From Moniliella sp. 'wahieum' (lineage: Eukaryota > Basidiomycota > Moniliellomycetes > Moniliellales > Moniliellaceae): a stretch of 64,000 nt of DNA. Position 1 is the stretch's first letter. Every line of letters begins with the position of its first letter. Below the pieces are notes generated by a model, which was not told the origin of the DNA, made no database searches, and saw nothing but the letters and a program-made list of their open reading frames with translations. The stretch covers positions 744,001 through 808,000 of the forward strand of contig RSEE01000006.1 of assembly GCA_003971905.1 (NCBI GenBank), given 5' to 3'. Positions 1 through 10,831 of this stretch are shown one piece after another. The position numbers and the translations under genes were made by a program.

Positions 1-58
1 GCCGTCCCAGCAATGTTGGTGGGTTACGGGCACGGCCGCGGTTCGAAGGGGTGGCTCT

Positions 59-2521
59 TTGCCATCCACCAGGACGACGGCCAAGTTGGATTCCGTTGGA
101 AAAAGCCGTCCACCTGGACGCATGTCCCGTACACCACCGAATATCCCACGCACTTTCATCTGGACCCCCTTGTCCCTGCTGGTGGCGGAGAGGTGCGGGG
201 GGCGGAGAAATGGGTGCTGGTGGGAAGTCAGACAGCTCCCCACCCGGCGTGTGCGTTTTGCGATAGATGAACTGACCCGCGATACTAATGGTAAGAAAGA
301 CAATGCCCCATGGAAAAAAAAATTAAAAGAACGAAAAACAGAGGCACATCGCCCGGCTCAAGCCAACGAAAATGAGAATTCAGAGCCTGGCCCCACTCCA
401 CCAACTCCAACCCCCCACATGTATCCCCCCAACCTGTTGCATCTGACCCGCAGCATGGCACAACGCCAGGCAAAGCAAGCCGAAGAAAATGAAACTATCA
501 CAGAAGATGCCGTTGACACTGGCCACCAAGTCCTGCTTTCCCCTCCCTCTTCCACTTCCCCTTCTCTCCCGCCCTATCCCCCCTCCCCTCTCTCCCCCAC
601 CGACACGCTCGCCCCCGTGACCGTGCCCCTGACCGATACAGCCGTCCCCGCACTCGTGCGTCGCAATCCCGTTCGCCAAGCGCGTATCAACGCTCCACCC
701 CTCGACCTGTCCATTCCAGCCAACGACAATTTGCGCGATGGCACCTTTTCCCTGCTCGTCAACAAGGCCCCTAGCATCTTTGGCAACCCGGCCGCCCTCT
801 CCGCCCTAGGAATGCAGGCTTTGGTGAGTATTTTCGGACCAGCGCCGGACACATCCATGCTACCTGCTTCGGAGCCAAGCTCGCCCCCCATTGCACTCGC
901 AATCGAATCCGCGGCAAGTGACACCGAGGTCATACTGACCACCGATGGGGTCCCGGTGGCCCCCAAGAACATCAAGAAGTTGGTGGGTCACCCTGCCTTT
1001 GATGGCGTACTCGAGGCAATGCGCCTCGAGCTTCGGCGTTTTGACGAGCGTGACGTGAAGGAAGTTGTACCCATCCCCCCAGGGATCAAACCCCTTCCCG
1101 GCATGTGGGTCATAGGTACTAAGACGGATGCGGATGCTAACTTCCTCAAGTACCGTGCCCGCTACGTTGTGGGAGGGCACCGGCAAGTTCCTGGCACATG
1201 GGCGAAATCTTTTGCTCCTGCCGTTCGTACTGCTGCCGTCAACACGCTAATTGCGTTGGCCGAAGCTGATGGCCTCCACTTATTTTCTGCCGATGTGGAA
1301 GCTGCCTACCTCTATGCCGATATCAACGAGCTCGTCTATGTTCGACCACCCCCCTTCTTCCCAGAAGCGCCCGGTCATTGCTGGAGACTCAAGAAAAGTC
1401 TCTATGGCCTGCACCAGAGCGGGGCCAACTTTGGAGATTGGCTCCGCACTTTCCTTTGCGACCGACTCCACTTCACTAGCCTAAAATCAGAGCCTTGCCT
1501 GTTCATACGTCGCACCGAACCTCTTGGCCTGATCCTAATCGCCGTCCACACTGACGACTTTTTGGTCGCGTGTCGGTCCCAAGAAGCGTATGATGAATTC
1601 TTAGTGGAATTAAGGCGCAGCATCCAAATTAAGTCCAACGGCCCCCTACGTTTCCATCTCGGCTGCCAATACGACCGTATCGATGGACGACTGTACATCA
1701 GCCAACCCAAATTCATCGCTGAGACGCTTGCCGCGCATGACATATCACCTCACCGGCCCCGCTACCTTCCAATCGGCCACCAACTTCCGCCTCCCAAGCG
1801 ACCCGAACACGAAAAGCGTGCCACTCGAGACGAGCACCGTGCCTACCGTTCTATTGTCGGATCCAGCTTGTGGGCGGCTCGTATGTCCCGGCCTGATGCC
1901 CTCTTTGCGGCTACCTTTTTAGCGCGGTTTATGGACGACCCGTCCGCCGCCCACCGACGCGCAGCGGAGGACCTATTACGTTTCTTCGCCGGTACGTCTG
2001 ACTACTCTTTGTGCCTCACACCCAACCGATCTCGCCCTCTACTCGAGCTGCACACCGATGCCTCCTTTGCATCAGACAAGAGCAACTCTCACTCCGTTTC
2101 GGGCCATGTTGTTTTTGTTTTCGGTGTGCCTGTATCCTGGGGCTCCAAGTCCCAAAATCAAGGTGTGAGCAACACAGCAGCATCTGAATACCTAGCCATG
2201 GGAGATGGCCTTCGAGATGCTCTATTCATTCGCAACATACTGTTTGAACTTGGTGTCTGCAAGGCTAATCACCCGATTGAGCTCTTTGTTGACAACACCG
2301 CTGCCAAAGCGTTGGCCGAAAAGCTCGGCAGCCTAGGCAAAATACGGGAGATTGACGTCTCGTACCACGAGGTGCGGGAACGCATCCACCGAGGCGAAAT
2401 TAAAGTCCACTACACTCCAGGTGCACACCATCTCCCTGACTGGTTCACCAAACCTCTTTCTCTTCCCAAGATCATTTCTGCGCGTAACAATTTCGATTTG
2501 GCTTCTCTTTCTTCGCGCTGA
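59..2521 (+). CDS. Copia Pol fragment: reverse transcriptase and RNase H
   Basis: An uninterrupted frame of about 820 residues. Residues from about 300 to 590 match the Copia-type reverse transcriptase (RVT_2): the W-V-x-x-T-K-x-D-A segment, the F-A-P-A-V-R motif, the SLYGLHQSGANF segment and the catalytic pair in VHTDDFLVA near residue 495, where HTDD replaces the more usual YVDD. RNase H follows at about residues 660-810 (LHTDASFASDK, TAASEYLA, LFVDNTAA, ADWFTKPL-like ending LPDWFTKPL). The first 250 residues are low-complexity and Pro/Ser/Thr-rich, and the listed start is only the first in-frame ATG; the true polyprotein begins upstream. The preceding integrase tail is in another frame, so there is either a frameshift or an indel near 200-250. 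It copies the element RNA into cDNA. Confidence 0.88.
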   Translation: MPSTRTTAKLDSVGKSRPPGRMSRTPPNIPRTFIWTPLSLLVAERCGGRRNGCWWEVRQLPTRRVRFAIDELTRDTNGKKDNAPWKKKLKERKTEAHRPAQANENENSEPGPTPPTPTPHMYPPNLLHLTRSMAQRQAKQAEENETITEDAVDTGHQVLLSPPSSTSPSLPPYPPSPLSPTDTLAPVTVPLTDTAVPALVRRNPVRQARINAPPLDLSIPANDNLRDGTFSLLVNKAPSIFGNPAALSALGMQALVSIFGPAPDTSMLPASEPSSPPIALAIESAASDTEVILTTDGVPVAPKNIKKLVGHPAFDGVLEAMRLELRRFDERDVKEVVPIPPGIKPLPGMWVIGTKTDADANFLKYRARYVVGGHRQVPGTWAKSFAPAVRTAAVNTLIALAEADGLHLFSADVEAAYLYADINELVYVRPPPFFPEAPGHCWRLKKSLYGLHQSGANFGDWLRTFLCDRLHFTSLKSEPCLFIRRTEPLGLILIAVHTDDFLVACRSQEAYDEFLVELRRSIQIKSNGPLRFHLGCQYDRIDGRLYISQPKFIAETLAAHDISPHRPRYLPIGHQLPPPKRPEHEKRATRDEHRAYRSIVGSSLWAARMSRPDALFAATFLARFMDDPSAAHRRAAEDLLRFFAGTSDYSLCLTPNRSRPLLELHTDASFASDKSNSHSVSGHVVFVFGVPVSWGSKSQNQGVSNTAASEYLAMGDGLRDALFIRNILFELGVCKANHPIELFVDNTAAKALAEKLGSLGKIREIDVSYHEVRERIHRGEIKVHYTPGAHHLPDWFTKPLSLPKIISARNNFDLASLSSR

Positions 2522-2586
2522 TCCCCTTTCTACTTTTCTTTTGTTGATGGCCAACGGGCTTCTTTCGTTCCCTTGGCCCGGGGGGG

Positions 2587-2831
2587 TGTTGGGACCCGTG
2601 GTCCCGTACTTAGGCCAAGGCGCCTCATCACCCTTCACCCCTGATTTGTCCTCCGAAGCCTCCACGTGTATACTCAGGCTTGTCTGAACCCCTGTCTCTA
2701 GGTGTGGCACAAGGCTTAGACCTTAACCACCACCATCGCGATTGCATTGCTCTACATTTCCAGAGGTTCTTCACCCAATCCCTTGGGTTCCTCCGGTCTT
2801 ACACACATCTCACCACAGCGGAACATCGACA
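2587..2831 (+). repeat. Probable 3' LTR of the Copia element
   Basis: The sequence TGTTGGGACC starts directly after the polypurine G run, 65 bases past the RNase H stop codon, as expected for a 3' LTR. It contains a short palindrome (GGGACC-CGT-GGTCCC, 2591-2605). The right end is placed at ...CATCGACA because it closes with CA and is roughly complementary to TGTTG. That end is a guess, since the 5' LTR is not in the window. Confidence 0.5.
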
Positions 2832-3386
2832 TGTGCACGGGCCTAGGGCCGGTTCCCAATGCAACGGCTCGCGATGCGCCAAGAGGGCAGGTGAACCCAG
2901 TTTCCGTCCTCCAGGCAGGTCCGACCTTGGCTTAGCGATCAGTGATCGATCATCCTGGTTTGCAATGCCCTGGAAAGGGAAATGCTGCCTCCTTTCCAGC
3001 TAGCAAAGACCTAGCTTTGGCGTGGTACCCTTCAAACCCCGCCACAGGCGGAGCGTAAGACTGATGCTGTAGTTTTCTCTCGCTTTGGCATGCTGGCGAG
3101 GCCGATGATCAATGACGCCGGGAGTTGGTCTGCTGCTGGAAGTTGAAGCTGAGCGCGGAACGTTTCGAAACCAATCTGCCGTGCTCACCCCGCGGAATAT
3201 GTGGCGTTCAACCAGGCAGTTCTAAGGACACGAAACTGACAAAGCATCCATGCCAGAGCTACAATTGCTTATGGGTGGTACACGTTCATGCGAGTGGAGC
3301 TGGGTCCTGGCAGCTGCGAGCCATCGCCCTGATCGTCGTCAAGCGCTGGCGAGAACTGTGATGCGGGCTGTGATCATGGCATGGAT
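2832..3386. other. Intergenic, Copia LTR to cofilin 3' end
   Basis: No supported gene. It should contain the 3' UTR and polyadenylation region of the cofilin gene read from the minus strand. Short frames on both strands show no recognisable motif. Confidence 0.5.
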
Positions 3387-3954
3387 TCAGCCCAAGAGCA
3401 ACTTAGTAGCGCGGGCAGCCTTGTCGAGCACTGCGGTACCACAAGAAAGGAGGTTAGCCGATGGGAGGGGGGGAGGGCAAGGTGGGGGAACAGAGGACGA
3501 ACCGGTCTCGTACGACACCTCCGAAAAGTCGGTGCCTTGGATTTCGGTGGAAATGCCAACAAGCGCTTTGCGGATGGCGTCCTTGGAGGACGCGTACACC
3601 ATCTTTTGCTTGATCTTGGACTCGTCTGGGGACCAGGCAAAAAAGCAGATCTTGTTGCGCTTCCCCTCGCCTGCCTTTTCAAACTCGAGGTCGTAGATGA
3701 TGGCTAGCGACAGTCCTGGGCGGGCAACTCAGCGAGGAACTCGTCGTAGTCGGGCGAGTCAGACGTCTTGGCGACTACGATCTCCGTGTTGTCATCCGAG
3801 AGCTTGTAGATAATGTACTTGGTCTTGCCCAGCTTGAGCGTCTGGAACTGATCCAGGCACTCGGGGTTGACCTTGAAGCCGGAGGACTGGGAGAGCGAAG
3901 GAGGGGGCCGCGTGGTCAGTAGCGCTCGGGGGGCCGGATACGGCAACGCACCAT
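3387..3954 (-). CDS. COF1: Cofilin / ADF actin-depolymerising factor
   Basis: Small cytosolic protein that binds and severs actin filaments. Three exons on the minus strand: 3954-3952 (the ATG alone), 3886-3503 and 3430-3387. Introns are 65 and 72 bases with GT...AG borders and CTGAC and CTAAC branch points; a first intron directly after the ATG is common in fungal cofilins. The protein starts [12 protein letters not shown], has the KTKYIIYKL and [11 protein letters not shown] segments, the actin-binding helix [19 protein letters not shown], and ends [14 protein letters not shown]. The exons sum to 431 bases; one base seems missing near 3708 (DCR / A-I-I-Y-D), and restoring it gives 143 residues, the family length. 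The gene is otherwise normal, so I read this as a sequencing deletion. Confidence 0.93.
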
Positions 3955-3977
3955 AGGGAGTAAAGTGCGGGGAGGAG

Positions 3978-3998
3978 TGGTGGTGGTGGTGGTGGTGG
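3978..3998. repeat. (TGG)7 microsatellite upstream of cofilin
   Basis: Seven TGG units on the plus strand, i.e. CCA repeats in the presumed 5' UTR of the cofilin transcript, 24 bases before its ATG. Confidence 0.85.
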
Positions 3999-4165
3999 TT
4001 GGGCAGAGTGCAAACACCCAAGTCAAGTGTTGGCCAAGTGATGGCAGCGCCGCAGCGGCTGCTTGCCACCAAACCAACCAACCCCATCTGGCGCCACGCG
4101 CGGGGCCTGTGCGGTGGCACGGGGCCAGTGTGACCGACGCAGGACCAGGGGCGGGCAGCGGCGGA

Positions 4166-4203
4166 GCGCTGAGCGCTGACGCGTGACGCGTGACGCGTGA
4201 CGC
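4166..4203. repeat. Heptamer array: (GCGCTGA)2 then (CGCGTGA)3
   Basis: Five adjacent 7-base units of two different sequences kept in the same register, followed by a partial unit. Both rotate to odd palindromes (GCT-G-AGC and CGT-G-ACG). It lies between the divergent cofilin and aldehyde dehydrogenase genes. Confidence 0.9.
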
Positions 4204-4352
4204 CCCCACGTGACGCTGGCAGGCAGGGTAGGCTACGCGTGTGGCCTCGTGTTGCTTCGGCCCCGGTCTGACGTCAGCGTCACCTCCACCCCATCCGCGG
4301 AGCTGCTGAGTCAGCCACAGGTGCTCACGTGATGCACGTGATGGCCGGGGGT

Positions 4353-4415
4353 GATCGATGATCGGTGGTCGATGGTGGATGGTGGATGGTGGATGGCCGA
4401 TGGTCGATGGTCGAT
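4353..4415. repeat. Drifting heptamer array, nine units
   Basis: Nine consecutive 7-mers in phase: GATCGAT, GATCGGT, GGTCGAT, three of GGTGGAT, GGCCGAT and two of GGTCGAT. Neighbouring units differ by one to three bases, so the array looks like stepwise drift from one heptamer to another. Confidence 0.9.
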
Positions 4416-4823
4416 GGCGCTGCCCCAGCGGTTTCTGAAGCGGGAGAGGTGATACACGCGATGCCCGCTGTCGCTGCGCTCGGCCGCCTCGGCCTGCCTC
4501 GGCTGGCCACGTCGACAGCGCAATGATTAATGGGGCAAGCAGCGCCAGCAGTCAGCAGCACTACTCAGTAGGCCGAGTGAGCTAGTGGAGGGTCGGTGCA
4601 AGTTGCCCGTGCGCAGCGCCCATCCGGCATCACGCATCATCACACATCGCATGTTCGTGCCCTGCCATTCACGTGCACGCGCCCGGCCCAAGCCTGCCCG
4701 GAAACGCAGCATGCCCCAGCGCGTCCTGCCGCCCCACGCCCCACGCCCCACCTGGGCCCGTCTTGCCGCTGAAAAGACCCGCCTCCGCACTGGCCTGCGT
4801 GCTGCTTCGGTGTCCCCCACACC

Positions 4824-6455
4824 ATGTCTGTCTCTGCTGCCGACCAAGCCCGCGACGATTCCGGCCTGATCTACCCCCTGTCGACCAGGTCCCCGCCATC
4901 GTCGACCGCCTGCGCACCACTTCCTCACCCACAAGACCCGCAATGTCGAGTACCGCAAGAACAGCCTCAAGAACCTGTGGTTCGGCTTGAACGAGCGCCG
5001 CGCGACCTCTGCGCGCTGTCCGTCTTGATCTCGGCCGCGAGGCCAACGACACCGAACCTCGAGCTCTCTGGCATCGAGAACGAGATTGTGGAAATGATTC
5101 GACCATCGACAAGTGGGCCGCGACGAGCGTGTCTGGCTGGTATGGCCTGGGTCACCCACGGCACGGTGATCCGCAAGGACCCCAAGGGTACCACTCTGGT
5201 CCTGTCGGCTTGGAACTACCCCCTGGCGCTCGCCCTCACCCCGTTCGCCAGGCCATTGCCGCAGGCAACACGGTGTTCTCAAGCCAAGTGAGGTGGCAGC
5301 CAACACGGCGCGCGCGAACTTAACCATCCTGGTTGAGAAGGTACCTTGACCCCGAGGCGTTTGTCGTGATCAATGGCGGCATCCCCGAGACGACCGCGGT
5401 CTGGATCAGCGCTTTGAGCACATTCTACACTGGATCGGGCACGTGGGCCGCATCATTCAGGAAAAGGCGCCAAGTGGCTGTGCCCGGTGACGCTCGAGTT
5501 GGGTGGCAAGTCGCCCGTTTGGGTCGACCCGAGCGCGGATCTGACCGTGCCGCCAACCGGATTCTGGGCAAGACGGCCAATGCAGGCAGACGTGCATCGC
5601 CCTGACTATGTCCTGACCACCCCCGAGATGTTCCCAAGCTGGTTGAGGCCATCAAGAAACCGACAAAAAGTTCTGGGCTAACGAGGGTGGACCAAAGAAA
5701 TCCCGCTACTACAGCAACATTGTCAACAAGAATCATGCCAGCCGTTTGGCCAAGGTCTTGTCCGAGACCAAGGGTACCATTGTCATTGGCGGAGAAACAG
5801 ACGTGGAAGCCAAGTTCATTGAGCCCACAGTCGTGACCAATGTCACTGGAGACGATTCGTTGATGCAGAGTGAGCTCTTTGGCCCTATCCTGCCTATCAT
5901 TTCCGTGCCGAATGTGGAGGCTGGGATTGATTTTATCAATTCGCGTGACCAGCCTTTGACCCTGTACGTGTTTGGCAACAAAAAGGTCGCGGACCAAGTT
6001 TTGTCCTGCACTCGGTCGGGCTCAGCAGTGGTAGGGGACGTGCTGCTCCAATTTGTCATTAGCGCGCTGCCATTTGGAGGAACAGGCCCTTCGGGTTCCG
6101 GCGCCTACCATGGCAAGGCTGGGTTTGATCTTTTCACCCACCAGCGCAGTCTACTACTCGCTCCGCACACTGGCGTACTCGGCAAGGTGGTGGAGATGAT
6201 TATGAGCGTGCGGTACCCGCCCGTGATGGCCAAAGACCTTTTGCTTTGGCCCTCCTGACGAAAAGGCCAGCTTTCTTCCGACGGCCTACGAACCCTCACG
6301 AACTGCCTGCCACTAAAGTAAGTCTGATGAACATGCATGTTACTAGTAACTCAAGGGAAGGATATTGACTTTACTTTGAACAGCGTCGCGGATTCAAGAA
6401 GCTTTTCCTTCTCATTGCTTTCTTGGCGGTTCTGCTCAAAGTTCTCCGGGGCTAA
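4824..6455 (+). CDS. HFD1: Fatty aldehyde dehydrogenase, membrane-anchored (frame disrupted)
   Basis: NAD-dependent oxidation of long-chain aldehydes at ER or peroxisomal membranes. The start ATG gives MSVSAADQARDDSG. Readable family landmarks across frames are LVLSAWNYPLALAL, the TLELGGKSPVWVD motif, the catalytic loop around AN-AGQTCIAPDYVL, SELFGPILPI and LPFGGTGPSG. A 66-base intron (6318-6383) splits off the last exon, which encodes RRGFKKLFLLIAFLAVLLKV, the C-terminal membrane anchor typical of Hfd1/FALDH. The exons total 1566 bases, close to family length. At least eight frame changes lie between 4850 and 5700, while 5700-6240 is open. Either local assembly quality is poor or the gene has decayed; conservation of the intron and anchor favours the former. 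Confidence 0.85.
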
Positions 6456-7721
6456 TCGGTCATCAGCGACACGCAACAGCCAGCACTTTCTGGGATTCTG
6501 CGTAGCCCCCTAATCTGCCCTCATTAGGAGGCAAATCAGTAAAATGGTGCCTTGGACTCCGCTTGCCTCCTTCTGCTCTATGCCTTGGGTCTTTTCCTTG
6601 AATCCATGTTTCCTTCGTCCGCACTTTTTTGAGATGAGTTAGGGGAGCCCTTCTCGAGATGTGGTTGGGGCAACCCAAAAGGCGGTGGAAGAAACTGTTG
6701 TCATCGGCTTGTGCGTTGACCAATTCTGCATAATGGTGTCTTGGGCCTTAGCTGGGAGTGTGTTGCATGCCAACGTCCGACGTGAAAAGCTGAGCGGATG
6801 GCCGAACGGGTTGAATACCACCGGGTGGCCCTTGCATCGGGATGCTAGCACCCTGCCCCCCACGCCTGGTGCTTGTTTGGTGGGGGCATACATCCCTACT
6901 TTCGGTGCAGCGTCACTGTCGAAGGCAGCAGAGCCGCCTGGCCCAGACCGACGCTTGGCTCTTGCTCGTATCCTGGCACCACAGCTGGGCTCACCAACGC
7001 CCAATCCGCACCCCATACAGACCCAGAAACGGACGCATCCTGTTCGTCACGCATGCTCCCCTCGCTCGCCCCTGGCGGGTTCCACACCGCAATACGATGG
7101 GGTTACCTTGATCGCGCTATAAGCACCCCCTCCCAACAATACATAGCGAGAGTCGGGAGATTGAATCGACGGAAGCGCACCGAGATCAGCCGGCGGGGCG
7201 CTACTCCCCTGCCGTAGTCCAAAGGGAAGAGATCGTATAGTGCCAGCAGAGGCGAGCAATGAAACGAAGGAAAAGGGGGAAAGGGAAAGGGAAAGGGGAG
7301 GAAGGGGCATGAAAGTGGATGGTCAAAGCAACGAGGGGGAAGGCATGTAAAAGGAGTGAGCAAAGGTAGGTGGGGTACAGTGACAATAGAAGCGAAGGCA
7401 ATGGAAGAAAGGAGTAGACAGTTTTGGGCGAGTAGAGAAAGGGCGACCTCTTCCCCAAGGAACAGGCGTCGGAATGGGGGATAGGAAGGGAACCACGATT
7501 TGTGTGGAGCCAAAGCCGGCACACCTCAAGGCCAGGTTCCAGGGGATGAGGCCAGGGGAAAGCAAGACGCCCAAAGACGGGGGGGTGGTATCGTGTCAAT
7601 GTAGTCTGCAAAAGGGGGTGGAAGCCAAAAGTGGGAATGGGATGTGGAGCACATCCACGCCGAAATGGTGAAACAACGTCAGGGCCTTAGACGATGAGAG
7701 GGAACAGGCAGCTACTCTTCC
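6456..7721. other. Intergenic between convergent genes
   Basis: 1.27 kb between the 3' ends of the aldehyde dehydrogenase and the minus-strand membrane protein. It includes a purine-rich stretch around 7260-7440 that gives long but low-complexity minus-strand frames. No supported gene. Confidence 0.5.
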
Positions 7722-9980
7722 TCATGGAACGTTGGCCTTGAACGGCCAAATCATGCATCTCACCCCGTCACGCGCCAATTCTTGGCGTAAGAGTTGAGCC
7801 AGCGTCGGGCGCGGTGCGGATGCTTGGTTGGCCGCCAGTTCTTCCGATGTTTCCCCGGAATTGTCCATGACCGAATGACCGTCGTGATCCCACCTTCTCC
7901 ATAGTGCGCGTGATGGGGGAGCCGGCACCGGACGCTTGTCGTACAGAGGCGAGCGCAGGGGAAGGAAGCGCATGCGCACTTTCGCCCCCCACAGCGGGCG
8001 AACCAGTCAAGATCGAGGAAGACTTGGCACGGATGCTGCCGTGTGGTGGACCATTGCCCGCTGCCCTGTGCTGGTTCCTGCGCCGGCGCACGCAGGAAGC
8101 AGGTGGGAGGTGGAAGCGTTGGCTGGGTCTTCGGATCCAGCAAACGAAGGTTGACGAAGTGCGTTGCGGAACGCATCCCATCCGGCTGGCCTCATCGGAC
8201 CAAAATGTGGGGTGAGGTTCTCCTCGGGCGGGGGCGCTGTGCTGCCATCTCTTGCTCTGGCCGTCGCAGCGCTTGCGCCTAACAAAGCAGTGGTCATCCC
8301 AGCTGACTCTTCGGTACCTGTCCCCATGGCAGGAGCGACAGGCGGACCGAGGCTGATGGGAGACCGGGATTCGTCCGACATGCTTGGTCCACTGGCTGCG
8401 CCGAGGATGGGCGATGTGGATCGCATGCTGGTTTGTCCCTGTCCCCGACCAGCAGCGGCCAAAGCTTGTTTGCGCCTCCATCGACGAGAACGAGGTAGGC
8501 GCCAACCAGCGCGAGGAGCAACGCCAGCGACCCAAACACAACAAAGCGATCGCGTAGCCGGGCAGATGATCCGAACCGGCTATGCCATTGAGCGTTCCAC
8601 CATTGGCCTCGGCGGTGGCCGTGGCGGTGATGATCTGACCATTGGACAGGGTAGTGGTTACAGTGGCTACCCCCGTCTCGGTTCCAGTGAAGCCATGACT
8701 GCGCAACGAAGACTCGATCGAGTTGCTGATCGATGAGATCACCGAAGCCGTCTCGGAGGATGGCCGAGATCGAAGAGAGGTAGGACGACAGAGCTGTCCC
8801 GGTCAACGTAGCTGTGCGAGAAGCGATCGAAGCAGACGCGACAGACGCCGAAGACCAGCCGATACCGACGCAGCGGAGAGGGACGAGATGTATCCTGATG
8901 ACAGGGACGCGAGAGAGGCAGAGGATAGGACGCGCGACGCAGAGGACAACGAGGCGGACGCCAGCGACGCAGATGACAACGATGCCAACGACGCAGAGGA
9001 TGCGGAACGCTGAGATGCGATCGATGAGGTAGTGCGGTCTCTAAAAAGCAGATGGTCAGTCATGAAGAATGGCCTGCGTCGCGCAGCCAAAGGAACCGGA
9101 CGAGCACTTACGGATTGCGGACCAAGTGGCAAGTCGACTAATGCCACTTTCCGTGCCGAGGCCAGAGGCAGTGATGACAAAGTAGAATGGCCACGAGATG
9201 TTTTGGTTGGGCTGGATGGTGGCGGCCTGGGGCAAATTCTGCCACCAGAGGTCGTTGGGGCTAAAGGAGATGCGGCCCAAATTGTTGTCGATGCTAGACC
9301 AACGGTCTGCAGCACGTCGCCATCGTCGCGGAAGAGATAAATGTCAACCGCCCCAATTTGCTGGAAGCGAGGGTAGTTGGAGTTCCAGATAAATTTGGAC
9401 CACTCCCCTGGACGACCTGGTGCCGGCAACGGGGTAGCAGCTGAGTACGTCGTTGCCAACCCAACATGTGTTTTGGGAGGAGGACTGGCGGCGGAGTACT
9501 TCCTCGGGTGGGGGTGGTGGCTCGCCTGGGAGCCTGAGGAGGAGCGGGAAGAAGAGGATGAGCGTTGGCGGCGAGATTGCTGAAGCATGCGCTTGACCTC
9601 CAGCACATCGGCATTGCTACGCGCGGCAAAGGGGCCGTAGAGCTGATGGGAGCTGTGGACCTGCGGGAGGGCGGCGAGACGGCCACGCGGTGTTCGATGC
9701 GTGAGCCATCATCAGGGTCGGCGAGGATGCGAGGCGCACGGGTGGCCGCCGGGAGCATGCCTGAGGTGCGGACTGATGGCATTGAGGGCGGCATAGAAGG
9801 CGGGGCTGGCGAGACAGACGGCAGCGCTGAGCTAGACAGCGAGCTGGGGGGAGGCGGGGTCGGGCTCAGACGCAGACTCCAGCTCGGGCCACAGTGGAGC
9901 TGACGCGCAGGGAGAAGGACGCAGGCGCAGACGGCAGCGCGATGGCGAGGGAAGGGCAGCAGGCGGGGCGCGCGCACGGC
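7722..9980 (-). CDS. Ser-rich single-pass cell-surface protein (frame disrupted)
   Basis: No known family assigned. Read from the minus strand, a hydrophobic Ala/Leu/Pro-rich N-terminus (about 9980-9900, possible signal peptide) precedes a globular part with WSKFIWNSNYPRFQQIGAVD, IYLFRDDGDVLQT, ISFSPNDLWWQNLP and NISWPFYFVITASGLG. A 5' donor GTAAGT near 9110 and an acceptor TTTTTAG near 9045 mark an intron. After it comes a striking Ser/Ala-rich stalk (SSASLASLSSASLAS...), a GTETGVATVTTTLSNGQ segment, one membrane helix (about 8560-8490, FGSLALLLALVGAYLVLV) and a cytosolic tail ending LARDGVRCMIWPFKANVP. This is the layout of fungal wall sensors and Skg6/Mid2-like proteins. At least four frame changes interrupt it, and the exact start is not resolved. 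Confidence 0.6.
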
Positions 9981-10070
9981 CGGAGGGTTGCCGTCGGTCC
10001 ACGCCAGGTTCTACAGTCCACGGCCAGGCGGAAGGCGGAGTCGTGCTAATCTCAGGCTGCAGGGGCGGCA

Positions 10071-10100
10071 GACGCTGTGCGACGCTGTGCGACGCTGTGC
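10071..10100. repeat. (GACGCTGTGC)3 tandem repeat
   Basis: Three perfect 10-base units, followed by the partial unit TGTGC. Confidence 0.9.
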
Positions 10101-10585
10101 TGTGCGCTGGGAGCGCATGCGGCCGCTGAGCACGCGCGCACACTGGCGCCCGGCCGCACAAGCTTTGCAGATCGCTGCATGCTGGCTCCGGGCCGCTCCA
10201 CCGGCACCACACCACTCTGGCCCATTGGCTGCTCCCGCGCGAGCAGGCGCGCTGCACGGGCTGCAAGGACAGGGGCAGCCATGCATGCGGCAGCGCACTC
10301 GCAGCACTCTGCCTCTGCCCCGCCGCGGAGCAGCGTGGGCGCGTTCGCCGCTCGGCGCCAGTACCCGCTCACTCGGCGCGCCAGGTGCTAGGGTTGCACT
10401 GCCGCCTGCCCCTTGCATTTTCTGCACAGGCAAGCTGACCGGTGACTGTCACCAATCAGGTCACCGGTGGTCATCGGTCACCCTGGTATGCGCGACTGAG
10501 CTCCTGCAGAACTTCAGCGCTCAGCCAGGCTTCGGCACGTTCTTGAACGTTCAGTTGAACGTTGCACTTGAACGTTGAATTTAAT

Positions 10586-10634
10586 GAAGCTTGAAGCTTG
10601 AAGCTTGAAGAATGATCGATGATCGGTGATCCCC
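10586..10634. repeat. Heptamer array: (GAAGCTT)3 then GATC-type units
   Basis: Three GAAGCTT units (odd palindrome CTT-G-AAG), a short spacer, then GATCGAT, GATCGGT and GATCCCC in 7-base register. Just upstream (10540-10580), TTGAACG occurs three times. It sits about 200 bases before the MCMBP start. Confidence 0.88.
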
Positions 10635-10831
10635 TGATTCGTTGTTCGGAAACTCGGCACTGCCCACGATTGGCTTCCCACAGCGCGCCACCGAAGGACT
10701 GTGCGGGCGTGGGTGACGCGGTGACGCGTCGCGACCGCGTGGCTGCGCGTGCACCCACCCGCCACCCGCACCTTCCACGTTTTTCCCGTTGCCTCTTGCC
10801 CAGCACCTTCCTGTCTCTCCGCTCTGCCAGC

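Larger units (their letters stand above)
1..2831 (+). mobile_element. Copia-type LTR retrotransposon, 5' part outside window
   Basis: The stretch holds the end of an integrase region, a reverse transcriptase and RNase H in the Ty1/Copia order, a polypurine tract (seven G at 2580-2586) and the start of a 3' LTR at 2587. A frame-1 segment (13-270) reads like the integrase C-terminal region (GYG...GWLFAIH), after which the coding frame moves to frame 2 for the reverse transcriptase. Gag, protease and the integrase core must lie to the left of the window, so the element cannot be judged complete. The long open RT/RNase H frame argues for a fairly young insertion. The right boundary is uncertain because the left LTR and target-site duplication cannot be seen. 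Confidence 0.85.
9981..10831. other. Divergent promoter region
   Basis: 850 bases between the minus-strand surface protein and MCMBP. GC-rich with many overlapping frames but no protein signature. It holds a 10-base tandem repeat and a heptamer array, listed separately. Confidence 0.55.

Noticed and set aside
6661-7122. Plus-strand frame of 153 residues
   Set aside because: No motif, odd composition, and it lies between two convergent 3' ends.
7103-7611. Long overlapping minus-strand frames
   Set aside because: They arise from a purine-rich plus strand; the peptides are Phe/Pro/Leu low-complexity with no family features.
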